This document shows, piece by piece, positions 42,820 to 51,330 of a stretch of DNA of 53,664 nt. The translations under genes and the position numbers were made by a program. The DNA is from Deltaproteobacteria bacterium (lineage in GTDB: Bacteria > Desulfobacterota > Binatia > UTPRO1). Positions within the stretch are counted from its first letter, which is position 1, and each line of letters begins with the position of its first letter. Where the stretch lies: positions 1 through 53,664 of the forward strand of contig JAJCZP010000016.1 of the NCBI GenBank assembly GCA_029262315.1, read 5' to 3'. The notes beneath the pieces are model-generated. The model did no database searches. It saw only the letters and a list, made by a program, of their open reading frames with translations, and was not told the origin of the DNA.

Positions 42820-44118
42820 TTAGGTCTTGAGTTGTGACGCGACGGTGTGAAAGGCATCGAGTGTCCGTTGCACGTCTTCGTCGGTGTGTGCGAGCGAGAC
42901 GAAGAATTTCTCGTGTCCCTTCACGATACCCTGATCGAGGAGGAGTTCCGTAAAACGCATGTGCAGGCCACGATCGCTGGCAAGCATGCTGCGGAAGTCG
43001 GTGATGGGCTCCGCGCCGAACCAGACCTCGAAGCATGGCGGCTCGCCGAGTACCTGCGCTGGGATTCCGGCGGCGGCCAGAGCGTCGCCGAGTCCGCGCA
43101 TGAGGCGCTCTCCGGTCGCGAACAACCGCGTGTAGGTGTCTTCCTGGCAGAGTACCCCGATTGCGGCGAGCGCGGCAGCGCACGAGACTGGGTTGCCGCT
43201 GTAGGTGCCGGTCTGCATGACGTAGCCGCCGCGGCCAGCCTCGAACGGATCGATGTGGCGCATCAGCTCCTTGCGGCCGCAGAGGACCGAGATCGGATGG
43301 CCACCGGAGATGCTCTTGCCGAGGGCGCAGAGGTCGGGCGTGACCCCGTAGTACTCCTGGGCGCCGCCGAGCCCGAGTCGAAAGCCGGTGACCACCTCGT
43401 CGAAGATCAGCGGCACGTCGTAGCGCTCGGTTGTAGCGCGGAGGGCCTCGAGGAAGCCGGGCTGCGGCCGAATCGTTCGCTGCAGCGGCTCGATGATGAC
43501 GGCTGCAAGCTTGTCGTGATGCTCATCGATGAGCGCGGTCGTCGTGGCGGGGTCGTTGAAGGGCGCGACGAGTACGCCGTCGGCGACGCTTGCCGGAATA
43601 CCGGCCGAGTTCGGTACCGCGGTCGGATAGTCAGCGGGACGGTGTGTCCATTGGTTGCTCATGAGCGCGTAGTCGCTCATGCCGTGGAAGCCGCCCTCGA
43701 ACTTCAGGATGACATCGCGTTTTCGGTAGGCCCGCGCTACCCGCAGCGCGAAGAAGGTCGATTCGGAGCCGGCGCTGTGAAACGACACACGCTCGGCGCA
43801 GGGTACCAGCCGGACGATTTCCTCGGCGAGTCGGATCGCGGGCTCACTGACCATGAGGTACGTGTTGCCGCGCTCGAGTTGCTGGCGGACGGCTTCGACG
43901 ACCGCGGGGTGCGCGTGCCCGAGGACCATGGGCCCGGACCCGAGCAGGTAGTCGATGTATTCGTTGCCGCTGACGTCGCGGATGTGTCCGCCGCGGGCTT
44001 CGGCGACCACCATGGCGTGATCGGGCGATGCCGTAGCGTTCCGGACCCCGGAGGGGAGGAGACGGCGCGCGGTCTCGAGCAGCGCCGATTCTTCAGCTGT
44101 ACGTGGCTTCCGGGGCAT
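42820..44118 (-). CDS. Class III aminotransferase (glutamate-1-semialdehyde aminomutase-like)
   Basis: A 432-residue fold-type I PLP enzyme. Seen: LLPSGVRNATASPDHAMVV, YIDYLLGSGPMVLGHAHPAV, SAGSESTFFALRVARAYRK, FEGGFHGMSDYAL, PLIFDEVVTGFRLGLGG (PLP aspartate) and LGKSISGGHP with the Schiff-base lysine. It resembles HemL, but the neighbourhood gives no heme genes, so it is more likely an omega-aminotransferase or aminomutase of unknown substrate. Cotranscribed with recQ. Confidence 0.9.
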   Translation of the reverse strand: MPRKPRTAEESALLETARRLLPSGVRNATASPDHAMVVAEARGGHIRDVSGNEYIDYLLGSGPMVLGHAHPAVVEAVRQQLERGNTYLMVSEPAIRLAEEIVRLVPCAERVSFHSAGSESTFFALRVARAYRKRDVILKFEGGFHGMSDYALMSNQWTHRPADYPTAVPNSAGIPASVADGVLVAPFNDPATTTALIDEHHDKLAAVIIEPLQRTIRPQPGFLEALRATTERYDVPLIFDEVVTGFRLGLGGAQEYYGVTPDLCALGKSISGGHPISVLCGRKELMRHIDPFEAGRGGYVMQTGTYSGNPVSCAAALAAIGVLCQEDTYTRLFATGERLMRGLGDALAAAGIPAQVLGEPPCFEVWFGAEPITDFRSMLASDRGLHMRFTELLLDQGIVKGHEKFFVSLAHTDEDVQRTLDAFHTVASQLKT

Positions 44119-44254
44119 GCGGATTTAGACCTCGTGCGTCGCACCGGGGAGCCCGCCTGTCAAGGCGACTCGTATCGGATGACCGTGATCGGGTAGCGCG
44201 TCCCGCGTGACGTCCGCGAGCGCCATCAGGCTGCCGAGCGCCGTTCTGAGCGCT

Positions 44255-45277
44255 CTACGATGCCAGCGCGGTGATCACGCGGCCGAGTGCGGGATCGTGC
44301 GCGGGATCCACCGGGAGTCGGAGCGTGATGCCGCTGGCGAGGCCGCCGTACCAGGCGCGCAGTAGCGGTGCGATTTCGTCGTAGGTGCCCGTGGCGACGA
44401 GGGCGTCGAGGATGTCGTCGGTGATCAGCGCCGGCATGTCCTGCCACTTGCCGGCGCGGGTGAGCGCGCGGAGTTCCGTGCCGAGGGCCTCCCAGCCGTA
44501 GAGTGCCAGCGTCGGCCAGTACTGCGGCGTGGAATAGAGAAATCCGAAGTACTCGCGGAGACTCTCACGTTCGCGCGAGACGGCAGCATGGTCGGGGCCG
44601 GTGGCGACGAACGTGCTCGCGATCAGCGCGCGGGGAGGAGACTCCCGGTCACCGCGCGCTGCGCCCGACGCAAGGCCGGGCAGACAACGTTCGCGGAGAA
44701 AACGCGGTCCGCTGTTCGTGGGATGGGTCATCAGGCCGTCTGCGATTTCGCCCGCGAGCGCGACCATGCCTGGATTCACACCGCCGAGGAATATTGGAAT
44801 GTCTGGGTGCTCGATGGGCCCGGGATTGAAGAAGGGCTGCATGCGGGTGAGCTGATAGTTGTCGGAGGTGAAGGCGAGTGGAGCATCGGTTTGCCAGCTT
44901 TGCCATACCGCCCGGACGGCGCCGACGTAGTCGCGCATGCGTCCGAGCGGCGGGGTCCACGGCGTGCCGAATCGTCCCACGATGTTGCCCTTGATCTGCG
45001 AGCCGAGTCCGAGCGCAAAGCGACCTCCCGACAGAGCCTGCAGATCCCAGGCGGCGTAGGCGACGGTCGTCGGGCTGCGCGGGAAAGCCACGGTGACGCT
45101 TGTGGCGACCTCGAGGGTGGTCGTGTGCTCGAGTGCCAGTAGGGCCGTCAGAAAGCCGTCGTGGACTGCCTCCGGAATCAGGAGGCCCTGGAAGCCTATC
45201 CGCTCGGCGCGGATGGCCCAGGCGGCGACGTCGCGAAGGGGCAGACGCGGATCTTCGATGGCGGCAAAAACCTTCAT
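44255..45277 (-). CDS. LLM-class F420-dependent oxidoreductase (TIGR03617-like)
   Basis: A 340-residue luciferase-like protein. It begins MKVFAAIEDPRLPLRDVA, then GFQGLLIPEAVHDGFL, GRFALGLGSQIKGNIVGRFG (loop SQIKGNI is typical of this subgroup), PDIPIFLGGVNPGMVALAGEIADG (core FLGGVNPGMV) and ATGTYDEIAPLL. The third such enzyme in the window. Its start is 37 bp from that of the divergent FATP-like ligase, suggesting shared control. Confidence 0.87.
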   Translation of the reverse strand: MKVFAAIEDPRLPLRDVAAWAIRAERIGFQGLLIPEAVHDGFLTALLALEHTTTLEVATSVTVAFPRSPTTVAYAAWDLQALSGGRFALGLGSQIKGNIVGRFGTPWTPPLGRMRDYVGAVRAVWQSWQTDAPLAFTSDNYQLTRMQPFFNPGPIEHPDIPIFLGGVNPGMVALAGEIADGLMTHPTNSGPRFLRERCLPGLASGAARGDRESPPRALIASTFVATGPDHAAVSRERESLREYFGFLYSTPQYWPTLALYGWEALGTELRALTRAGKWQDMPALITDDILDALVATGTYDEIAPLLRAWYGGLASGITLRLPVDPAHDPALGRVITALAS

Positions 45278-45314
45278 GGGGGCGGGGCTCCAATTCGGTC
45301 TGGCTGTATAGTAG

Positions 45315-47132
45315 ATGCTCCCTGTGCCCGTCGACCGTGAAGAGGCCCAAGCCAGGCTGAACCAACTCGCCGCCGGGACGCTTGGCCATCGTGCGAGTCA
45401 GCCCTACACCGTAGCGGATCGGTTCGAGGAGCGCGCTGCGGCCGCGCCCGATCGTCCTTTCGTGTTCTTTGAGGATCGCACGATCACCTATGGGGAGTTC
45501 AACGCCCTGGCGAACCGACTCGCGCACGTGGCTCGGGCGACGGGTCTCCGCCGCGGCGACGTCGCCGGGTTGATGATGGAGAACCGGCCGGAGTTCCTGG
45601 CCTGCTGGGTCGGGCTCGCAAAGCTCGGTGTGACGGTGGCGTTGATCAATACTCATCTTCGTGGCCAACCGCTGATCCGCTCGATCGAGACCACGGGCGC
45701 TCGACGGCTTTTCGTTGGTAGCGAGTGCATGGCGGGACTCGCGGGCACGGCCGGGGAGCTTGACGAGCGCTGGCCGATCCATGTCTGGGTCGAGGGGGCG
45801 CCGCCGCTCGATGCTTCGTCGGCAGAGGGGTCCTGGCCTCGTGGTGCGGTCGGACTCGACGCCGGGCTTGCGGAGGCCTCGGAGGCGAATCTCGACGCGT
45901 CCGTCCGCGCCGGTCTGATCGCGGAGCGTGACCTCTTTCACATCTTCACGTCGGGGACGACGGGCCTTCCGAAAGCCGCGCGCCTGAGTCACATGCGTTT
46001 TCTCGGTGTCGGTGATGGCATGTCGTCGATCGCCGGATGGGGGCCGGATGACGTCATTGCCTGTGTCCTGCCGCTCTACCACGGGGCGGCGGGCATGGTG
46101 GTCGTGTCGTCGGCGCTCGCGCAAGGAGGGGCCATCGCGCTTCGCCGGCGCTTCAGTGCCAGTCGCTTCTGGGACGATGCCAGGCACTATGGCGTCACGG
46201 GCTTCCAGTACATCGGTGAGATCTGTCGCTACCTGCTGAACCAACCACCCAGTGCGCGCGACCGCGATCACAAGATCCGCGTCATGATGGGCGCCGGTCT
46301 CGCGCCTGGCATCTGGGAGGCGTTTCAGGCGCGGTTCGGTATCGAGCGCATCATCGAAGGCTGGAGTTCGACCGAAGCCAATACCAACATGATCAATCTC
46401 GAGGGCAAGGTGGGTGCGTGCGGGTACCTGCCCTTCAAAGATCGCCACAACGGGCGCCTCATTCGTTATGACGTCGAGACGGATACCCATCCTCGCGATG
46501 CCGATGGATTCTGCATCGAGTGTGGCGTCGACGAGCCCGGAGAGTTCATCGGGATGATTCTCGACATCCCAGACTCCGGGGCCGGCCGTTTCGAGGGCTA
46601 CACGTCGGAACGCGAGACCGAGCGGAAGATCCTCCGTGACGTTTTTCAGCAGGGCGATCGCTGGTATCGCTCGGGCGACCTTCTGCGCCATGACGCGGAC
46701 GACTTCTACTACTTTGTCGATCGCATCGGCGACACGTTTCGCTGGAAGAGCGAGAATGTGTCGACGCAGGAAGTGGTGGAGGCGCTCGAGGATTTCCCCG
46801 GGCTCGAGGTCGCCAACGTGTTCGGCGTGCAGGTCCCTGGGTCGGAAGGGCGAGCGGGCATGGCTGCGCTGGTGTTGCGCGATCGCGATGCGTTCGACGG
46901 GAAGGCGTTCTTCGATCTGGCCGCGCAACGCTTGCCTCCTTATGCTGCTCCCGTCTTCGTGCGTCTGGTGGGGCAGGCCGACATGACCTCCACCTTCAAG
47001 CTCAAGAAGGTCGATCTGCAGCGCGAAGGGTACGACCGGGCGATCGTGCGCGACCCGTTGTTCGTGCGCGACGAGCGCGCGGGGGCGTACGTGCCGCTCA
47101 CCGAGGACAATCTTCCCGGACGACCCGCATGA
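45315..47132 (+). CDS. Very-long-chain acyl-CoA synthetase (FadD6/FATP-like)
   Basis: A 605-residue acyl-CoA ligase of the FATP/SLC27 type. AMP motif FTSGTTGLPKAARLSH; FQYIGEICRYLLNQPP, IIEGWSSTEANTNMINL (family-specific ATE motif), RYDVETDTHPRDADGFC, SGDLLRHDADDFYYFVDRIGDTFRWKSENVST (core VDRIGDTFRWKSENV) and STFKLKKVDLQREGYD are close to bacterial FadD6. It activates long or branched acids, possibly sterol C26/C27 acids. Start ATG 45315; divergent from the LLM gene. Confidence 0.92.
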   Translation: MLPVPVDREEAQARLNQLAAGTLGHRASQPYTVADRFEERAAAAPDRPFVFFEDRTITYGEFNALANRLAHVARATGLRRGDVAGLMMENRPEFLACWVGLAKLGVTVALINTHLRGQPLIRSIETTGARRLFVGSECMAGLAGTAGELDERWPIHVWVEGAPPLDASSAEGSWPRGAVGLDAGLAEASEANLDASVRAGLIAERDLFHIFTSGTTGLPKAARLSHMRFLGVGDGMSSIAGWGPDDVIACVLPLYHGAAGMVVVSSALAQGGAIALRRRFSASRFWDDARHYGVTGFQYIGEICRYLLNQPPSARDRDHKIRVMMGAGLAPGIWEAFQARFGIERIIEGWSSTEANTNMINLEGKVGACGYLPFKDRHNGRLIRYDVETDTHPRDADGFCIECGVDEPGEFIGMILDIPDSGAGRFEGYTSERETERKILRDVFQQGDRWYRSGDLLRHDADDFYYFVDRIGDTFRWKSENVSTQEVVEALEDFPGLEVANVFGVQVPGSEGRAGMAALVLRDRDAFDGKAFFDLAAQRLPPYAAPVFVRLVGQADMTSTFKLKKVDLQREGYDRAIVRDPLFVRDERAGAYVPLTEDNLPGRPA

Positions 47133-47235
47133 GGGAAGCGTCGAAGCGGCGCGTCAGTATCCGTTGGCGTACGCGTGCGCCTTGCGACGATGGATATGCG
47201 TCGTCGTCAGCGGTTGTCGCGCCGCCCGCGGCGTC

Positions 47236-49131
47236 TCACGTGATGCGACTTGCGATCTGGTAGGTGACGAAGCTTGCGGTCCAGGCCAGCGCCAGCATGT
47301 AGCTGAAGGCGAGGGCGGGCCAGCGCCAGCTCCCGGTTTCGCGCGCCATGACGACGACGGTGGACGTGCACTGCAGCGCGAAGACGAAGAACACCAGGAG
47401 CGAGAGCGCGGTGGCGAACGTATAGGGCGGATCCCCGGTGACTGGATCGGGGCTCTTGAGCGCGGTGCGCAGTCCGTCGAAATCGTCGGTGTCGCCCACC
47501 GCGTAGATCTGGGCGAGGGTCGAGACCACAACCTCGCGCGCCGCGAGGCTCGCGATCAGGCTAATGCCGATCTTCCAATCGAATCCAAGGGGGGCGATGG
47601 CCGGCTCCACGGCGCGCCCGACCTGGGCCGCGATGCTGGCGTGCAGGTTGGCCTGGGTCTGCGTGGTCGCGTCCATGCCCGGTGTGACGGTGGCGCCGGG
47701 GAAGCGTAGGAGCGCCCAGAGAACCATCGAGACGAAGAGGATGGTCTTGCCGGCGCGTTTCAGGAAGGCGCTGGCGCTGTTCCAGACCTGGCGCGCGAGG
47801 AGGCTCGCGGTCGGCATGCGATACGGCGGCAGCTCCATATAGAAGAACGACGGGGTGCCGCGGAGGAGCGTCTTGTTGAGCAGCGCGGCCGACCCGAAGG
47901 CGGTGAGGGCGCCGAGAAGGTAGAGGGCAAGCATGACCAGGGCCTGCACTCCGATGCCGAGTACCGTCGCTGCCGGGATGAAGGCGCCAATCAGGAGCGT
48001 ATAGACGGGAAGGCGCGCCGAGCACGTCATGAAGGGTGCGACCAGGATCGTCGCGAGGCGCTGGCGCGGCGACGCGATGGCACGTGCAGCCATGATCCCG
48101 GGAACGGCGCAGGCGTAGCAGGAGAGGAGTGGCACGAAGCTCCGGCCCTGCAACCCGACCCAGCCCATGACACGATCGACTACGAACGCGGCGCGCGCCA
48201 TGTAGCCCACGTCCTGAAGTAAATGGATGAGCAGAAAGAGGAGCGCGATTTGTGGCAGGAAGACCGCCACCGCGCCGACGCCAGCAAGGAGGCCGTCGGC
48301 GAGGAAATCGGCGAGAATACCGGCCGGAAGGATCCCGCGTACGACGCGCCCGAGCGTTCCGAACACTCCGTCGATGAGATCCATGGCAGGCACGGCCCAG
48401 CTGAAGATCGATTGAAACAACAGCAGCATGACCAGCAGGAAGACGCCGATCCCGGCGACCGGGTGGAGGAGCACGCGATCGATGCGATCGCTCCAGGCAT
48501 CGGGCTCGAGCTGACCGATGCCGATCTCGTCGCAGATCTCGTCTGCCCAGGCGAAGCGCTCGTCGGTCGTGGCCGGGACCGGCTGTGCGGGACGCGCCCA
48601 GCTTTCGGGTCGCTCGAGGAGTTCCCGGACGCGATCGAGACCGATCCCCCGGTGTCCGACGATGCCCGCGACCGGGATTCCGAGACGGGCCGCCAGCTTT
48701 GGAAGGTGAATCCGACCGCCGCGTGCGCGGATCTCGTCGAGCATGGTCACCACGAGTGCCGTCGGGCGGTCATGCGCCAGGATCTCGGCGAGGAGGCCGA
48801 GGCTTCGGCGAAGCGTCGTTCCGTCGACGACGACTAGCAAGGCATCGGGGGACGCCTCGCCCGCAAGCGTTCCATCGATGACCTCGACGGCGACTTGCTC
48901 GTCCGCTGTCTCGCCGATCAGCGTGTACGTGCCGGGGAGATCGAGGAGCCGGATCGAACGGATGCCGTCGCGCAGCCGCCCCTCGCGCCGTTCCACGGTC
49001 ACACCCGGGTAGTTGCCCACGTGCGCGCTGGCACCGGTGAGCGCGTTGAAGAGCGTGGTCTTCCCCGCGTTCGGTGCACCGGCGAGTGCGATTCGCAGCG
49101 TCGAACCGGCGGTCGTTGCGTCGGCGCTCAC
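47236..49131 (-). CDS. feoB: Ferrous iron transporter FeoB
   Basis: A 631-residue FeoB, shorter than the usual 700-770. The G domain has G1 GAPNAGKT (18-25), switch I NYPGVTVE, G3 DLPGTY and a G4 position TMLD (129-132) where most FeoBs have NMxD. The membrane part has two gate motifs: VPLLSCYACAVPGIMAAR with two cysteines and SARLPVYTLLIGAF, then AGKTILFVSMVLWAL and SLAAREVVVSTLAQIY. It imports Fe2+ across the inner membrane. GTG start overlaps the feoA stop. Function clear, with the G4 change noted. Confidence 0.95.
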   Translation of the reverse strand: MSADATTAGSTLRIALAGAPNAGKTTLFNALTGASAHVGNYPGVTVERREGRLRDGIRSIRLLDLPGTYTLIGETADEQVAVEVIDGTLAGEASPDALLVVVDGTTLRRSLGLLAEILAHDRPTALVVTMLDEIRARGGRIHLPKLAARLGIPVAGIVGHRGIGLDRVRELLERPESWARPAQPVPATTDERFAWADEICDEIGIGQLEPDAWSDRIDRVLLHPVAGIGVFLLVMLLLFQSIFSWAVPAMDLIDGVFGTLGRVVRGILPAGILADFLADGLLAGVGAVAVFLPQIALLFLLIHLLQDVGYMARAAFVVDRVMGWVGLQGRSFVPLLSCYACAVPGIMAARAIASPRQRLATILVAPFMTCSARLPVYTLLIGAFIPAATVLGIGVQALVMLALYLLGALTAFGSAALLNKTLLRGTPSFFYMELPPYRMPTASLLARQVWNSASAFLKRAGKTILFVSMVLWALLRFPGATVTPGMDATTQTQANLHASIAAQVGRAVEPAIAPLGFDWKIGISLIASLAAREVVVSTLAQIYAVGDTDDFDGLRTALKSPDPVTGDPPYTFATALSLLVFFVFALQCTSTVVVMARETGSWRWPALAFSYMLALAWTASFVTYQIASRIT

Positions 49132-49379
49132 GCCGAGTCGCCTGCCGGCTCGACCGAGAACATCGCGAGCTCGACGTGGCGGACGCAGATCCGCGCGCCG
49201 CGGATCTCGACTTCGATGGGATCGCCGAGGGGCGCGCGCCGCACGACCCGGATCATCGTGCCGCTGACGAAGCCGAGCTCACGCAGTCGATGAGGGCCGC
49301 GATGCTCCGGGTGCGCGCAAAGGCGCCCGTTCTCCCCCGGGGTGAGGCTCGCGAGCGATTGGCATTCGTAGTGCGCCGT
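49128..49379 (-). CDS. feoA: FeoA, probable non-ATG (ACG) start
   Basis: An 83-residue SH3-like FeoA: SLASLTPGENGRL, LRELGFVSGTMIRVV and RAPLGDPIEVEIRGARICVR are the family blocks; FeoA assists FeoB in the cytoplasm. No ATG, GTG or TTG occurs in frame between the Fur box and the domain. The best candidate is ACG at 49379-49377, with GGAG 8 bases upstream; an ATG mutated or miscalled to ACG would give the same picture. Its stop overlaps the feoB start. Confidence 0.8.
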   Translation of the reverse strand, partial: TAHYECQSLASLTPGENGRLCAHPEHRGPHRLRELGFVSGTMIRVVRRAPLGDPIEVEIRGARICVRHVELAMFSVEPAGDSA

Positions 49380-49396
49380 GGTGAGGACTCCGTCTT

Positions 49397-49415
49397 GAGA
49401 ATGAGAATCAATTTC
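49397..49415 (-). promoter_or_regulatory. Fur box before feoAB
   Basis: On the minus strand GAAATTGATTCTCATTCTC matches the Fur consensus GATAATGATAATCATTATC at 14 of 19 positions. It lies at the expected transcription start of feoAB, so iron-loaded Fur would block initiation. Confidence 0.75.
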
Positions 49416-49421
49416 AGCGTC

Positions 49422-49450
49422 AGGGTATTGTGGGTGTCGGGCAGGGTCAA
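49422..49450 (-). promoter_or_regulatory. Predicted feoAB promoter
   Basis: TTGACC (49450-49445) and TACCCT (49427-49422) with a 17-base spacer on the minus strand; the predicted start falls in the Fur box. The -10 element is poor. Confidence 0.5.
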
Positions 49451-49525
49451 GCGGCGATGCCGTGCTCGCCCTGCGTCGTTCGAGCCCGTGCTCGTCGGCT
49501 GCCGGGCTCTCGTCGGCCACGAGAT

Positions 49526-49555
49526 TTGACTCGGCGCGCGCGCCCCTGCTATTCG
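49526..49555 (+). promoter_or_regulatory. Predicted promoter of the cobalamin operon
   Basis: TTGACT (49526-49531) and TATTCG (49550-49555) with an 18-base spacer; TGC immediately before the -10 gives an extended -10 (TGn). The predicted start is a few bases before the riboswitch. It is back-to-back with the feo promoter. Confidence 0.55.
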
Positions 49556-49562
49556 CCACGCA

Positions 49563-49708
49563 GCGCTTGGGGGGTTCCCAAGGGAAGCCGGTGAGAATCC
49601 GGCACGGCTCCCGCCACTGTGAGTCGGAACGAACGCGCAATTTCAGCCACTGTCCTTTCGAGGATGGGAAGGTAGCGCTAGTAGGCCGCCGACGAGTCAG
49701 GAGACCTA
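49563..49708 (+). ncRNA. Cobalamin riboswitch
   Basis: The adenosylcobalamin-type aptamer core is plain: AAGGGAAGCCGGTGAGAATC, then CGGCACGGCTCCCGCCACTG (the B12 box region GCCACTGTGA) and the 3' strand GAGTCAGGAGACC at 49694-49706. Boundaries are approximate. The next gene begins 170 bp downstream, leaving room for an expression platform; GGGGACGA near 49754 can pair with TCGTCCCC near 49804. It would reduce expression of the three downstream genes when cobalamin is plentiful. Confidence 0.93.
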
Positions 49709-49877
49709 ACCCTCGAAGCCATGGCTCGAACCGTCCTCCGGGAATTGGGGACGAGGGCATATCTGATCTGTTGCCGATCGGGGTCCCACTCCGGCGGTCG
49801 CATCGTCCCCTCGTCGTCGCGCCCGCGAGGCTCAACGCCGGTATTGCGGGAAGCCGTACCGGGGGAAGGCCACTCCC

Positions 49878-51263
49878 ATGGCGCATCAGGAAACCACGAC
49901 GCGGTTACGCCGCGTCCTCCTCTCGACCTTCATTTTCTCGCTGCTGTTTCTCCCCGCCCTACTGCAGGCGCAGCCGACGGCGGGGCCGGACTACATCGTC
50001 GGGCAGACGTCGCTTCCGGCCGCCAATCAAGCCGGCGTCGCCTATGTCGGTACCGACATCTACGTCGGCGCCGGGACATTCGCCGTTGGCGGGCAAAGCA
50101 TCATCCGTGTCGCCCCTGACGGTACGAGCACCACGCTCGTGACTGGACTCAACTCGATTGGTGGCGTCGCGTACAACGCCGCATGCGATATCCTCCTCTT
50201 TACGGACAACGGTCTCGAGGGACCAGGCGCGACGACCGGTGACACCGTGTATGGGCTTCCCGCGCCGCGTGACGCCGTGGGTTCCGTCAACGCTGCGACG
50301 TTGGAACTGATCGCACCGGGCACCATTCCCACGGCGGCCAACGTCCTGGGGTTGCCCGATTGCAGCGTGCTGGTCACCGACCCCACCGGTGACAACATCG
50401 GTCGCGTCGTGAAGGTCGATGCCGGGGTGGCGAGTGATCTCGTGACCGGGCTCGATTTCGTGTCAGGTCTCGCGCTGACCGACTCCGACGAGTTGTTGGT
50501 CGGCGAGGTCGATGCGAATACCTTTGCGGGAAGCGTCCACCGCTTCGATCTCGCCGGATCCCCGCTGGGCACCCTTGCCACCGGTCTCTCCGGGTCGTTC
50601 GATGCGGCGCTGGATCCGATGGGCGATCTGATCGTCACAGGTGGTTTCACCTTCGACTTTGGGAGTTCGACCCTGGTACGGATCGCCCCCGACAGTACTG
50701 TCGACGAGATCGCCTCGGGCTTTGGCTTCACGAGTGGCGTCGCGGTCGACGCTCCCTCGGGACAGATTGCGGCGCTGGACTTCGGCGTCGCTGGCGTCGA
50801 TACGCTGACGCCCGTGGCCAATCTCACGGCGGGCGGCAAGGCCAAGAAGGACTGCCAGGTCGAGTGGTGGGGCGGCGAGACCGACCTGAATCGCCGCGGC
50901 CATCCGATCCCGCGTTGGACGTGCCATGACGGCGACGCGTGTGATCGCGATGGTGCGGTCGACGGTTCGTGTACCTTTTTGGTTGGTGCCTGCTTCGCGG
51001 TCGACGATGCACGCCTGGCGGCTTGCCAGTCGCCGACGATCGAGGCCGCCGTCCTGACCAGCAAGAAGCTGCCAGACGTCGCGGCCGAGTTGCAGGGCGC
51101 CGTGAACGCGGTGCTCCCGACGAGCGCTCCGGTGTGCAGCCGGGCTGTGGCGGTGACGATTCCTGTCAGCCGGAAGGGGCCGAGCCTCGGGATCAAGACC
51201 ATCGTCGGCGGCAAGCGCGGTGACCGCGACCGTCTCGGTCTCCGTTGTCGGGCGAGTGACTGA
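49878..51263 (+). CDS. Secreted beta-propeller protein of the cobalamin operon
   Basis: A 461-residue exported protein. Signal peptide at residues 1-32 (RRVLLSTFIFSLLFLPALLQAQ). Residues about 33-315 show repeated propeller strands: QAGVAYVGTDIYVGAG, SIIRVAPDGTSTTLVTGL, RVVKVDAGVASDLVTGLD, SVHRFDLAGSPLGTLATGL and LVRIAPDSTVDEIASGF. A cysteine-rich C-terminal domain (WTCHDGDACDRDGAVDGSC) follows, of a type I associate with Binatia. It is the first gene after the riboswitch, so a role in corrinoid capture like the BtuG propeller of Bacteroides is inferred. Confidence 0.85.
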   Translation: MAHQETTTRLRRVLLSTFIFSLLFLPALLQAQPTAGPDYIVGQTSLPAANQAGVAYVGTDIYVGAGTFAVGGQSIIRVAPDGTSTTLVTGLNSIGGVAYNAACDILLFTDNGLEGPGATTGDTVYGLPAPRDAVGSVNAATLELIAPGTIPTAANVLGLPDCSVLVTDPTGDNIGRVVKVDAGVASDLVTGLDFVSGLALTDSDELLVGEVDANTFAGSVHRFDLAGSPLGTLATGLSGSFDAALDPMGDLIVTGGFTFDFGSSTLVRIAPDSTVDEIASGFGFTSGVAVDAPSGQIAALDFGVAGVDTLTPVANLTAGGKAKKDCQVEWWGGETDLNRRGHPIPRWTCHDGDACDRDGAVDGSCTFLVGACFAVDDARLAACQSPTIEAAVLTSKKLPDVAAELQGAVNAVLPTSAPVCSRAVAVTIPVSRKGPSLGIKTIVGGKRGDRDRLGLRCRASD

Positions 51264-51280
51264 GGCGCAATCACATCCGA

Positions 51281-51310
51281 CGGAGGCGGGCCCGATGTGG
51301 CCCGCCTCCG
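51281..51310 (+). other. Perfect 12-bp hairpin between two genes of the cobalamin operon
   Basis: CGGAGGCGGGCC and GGCCCGCCTCCG form a perfect 12-bp stem with loop CGATGT, 17 bp after the propeller stop. There is no T tract. It may act as an attenuator or protect the upstream mRNA end. An in-frame ATG (51295) lies in the loop and would be an inefficient start. Confidence 0.7.
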
Positions 51311-51330
51311 TTGCTGACCACGCCGCGGCG

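Noticed and set aside
41582-42823. 413-residue plus-strand open frame
   Set aside because: It is antisense to recQ, whose helicase motifs are complete on the minus strand.
49128-49886. 252-residue version of FeoA
   Set aside because: The extra N-terminal part runs through the Fur box, the promoter and the antisense of the riboswitch; FeoA is about 80 residues.
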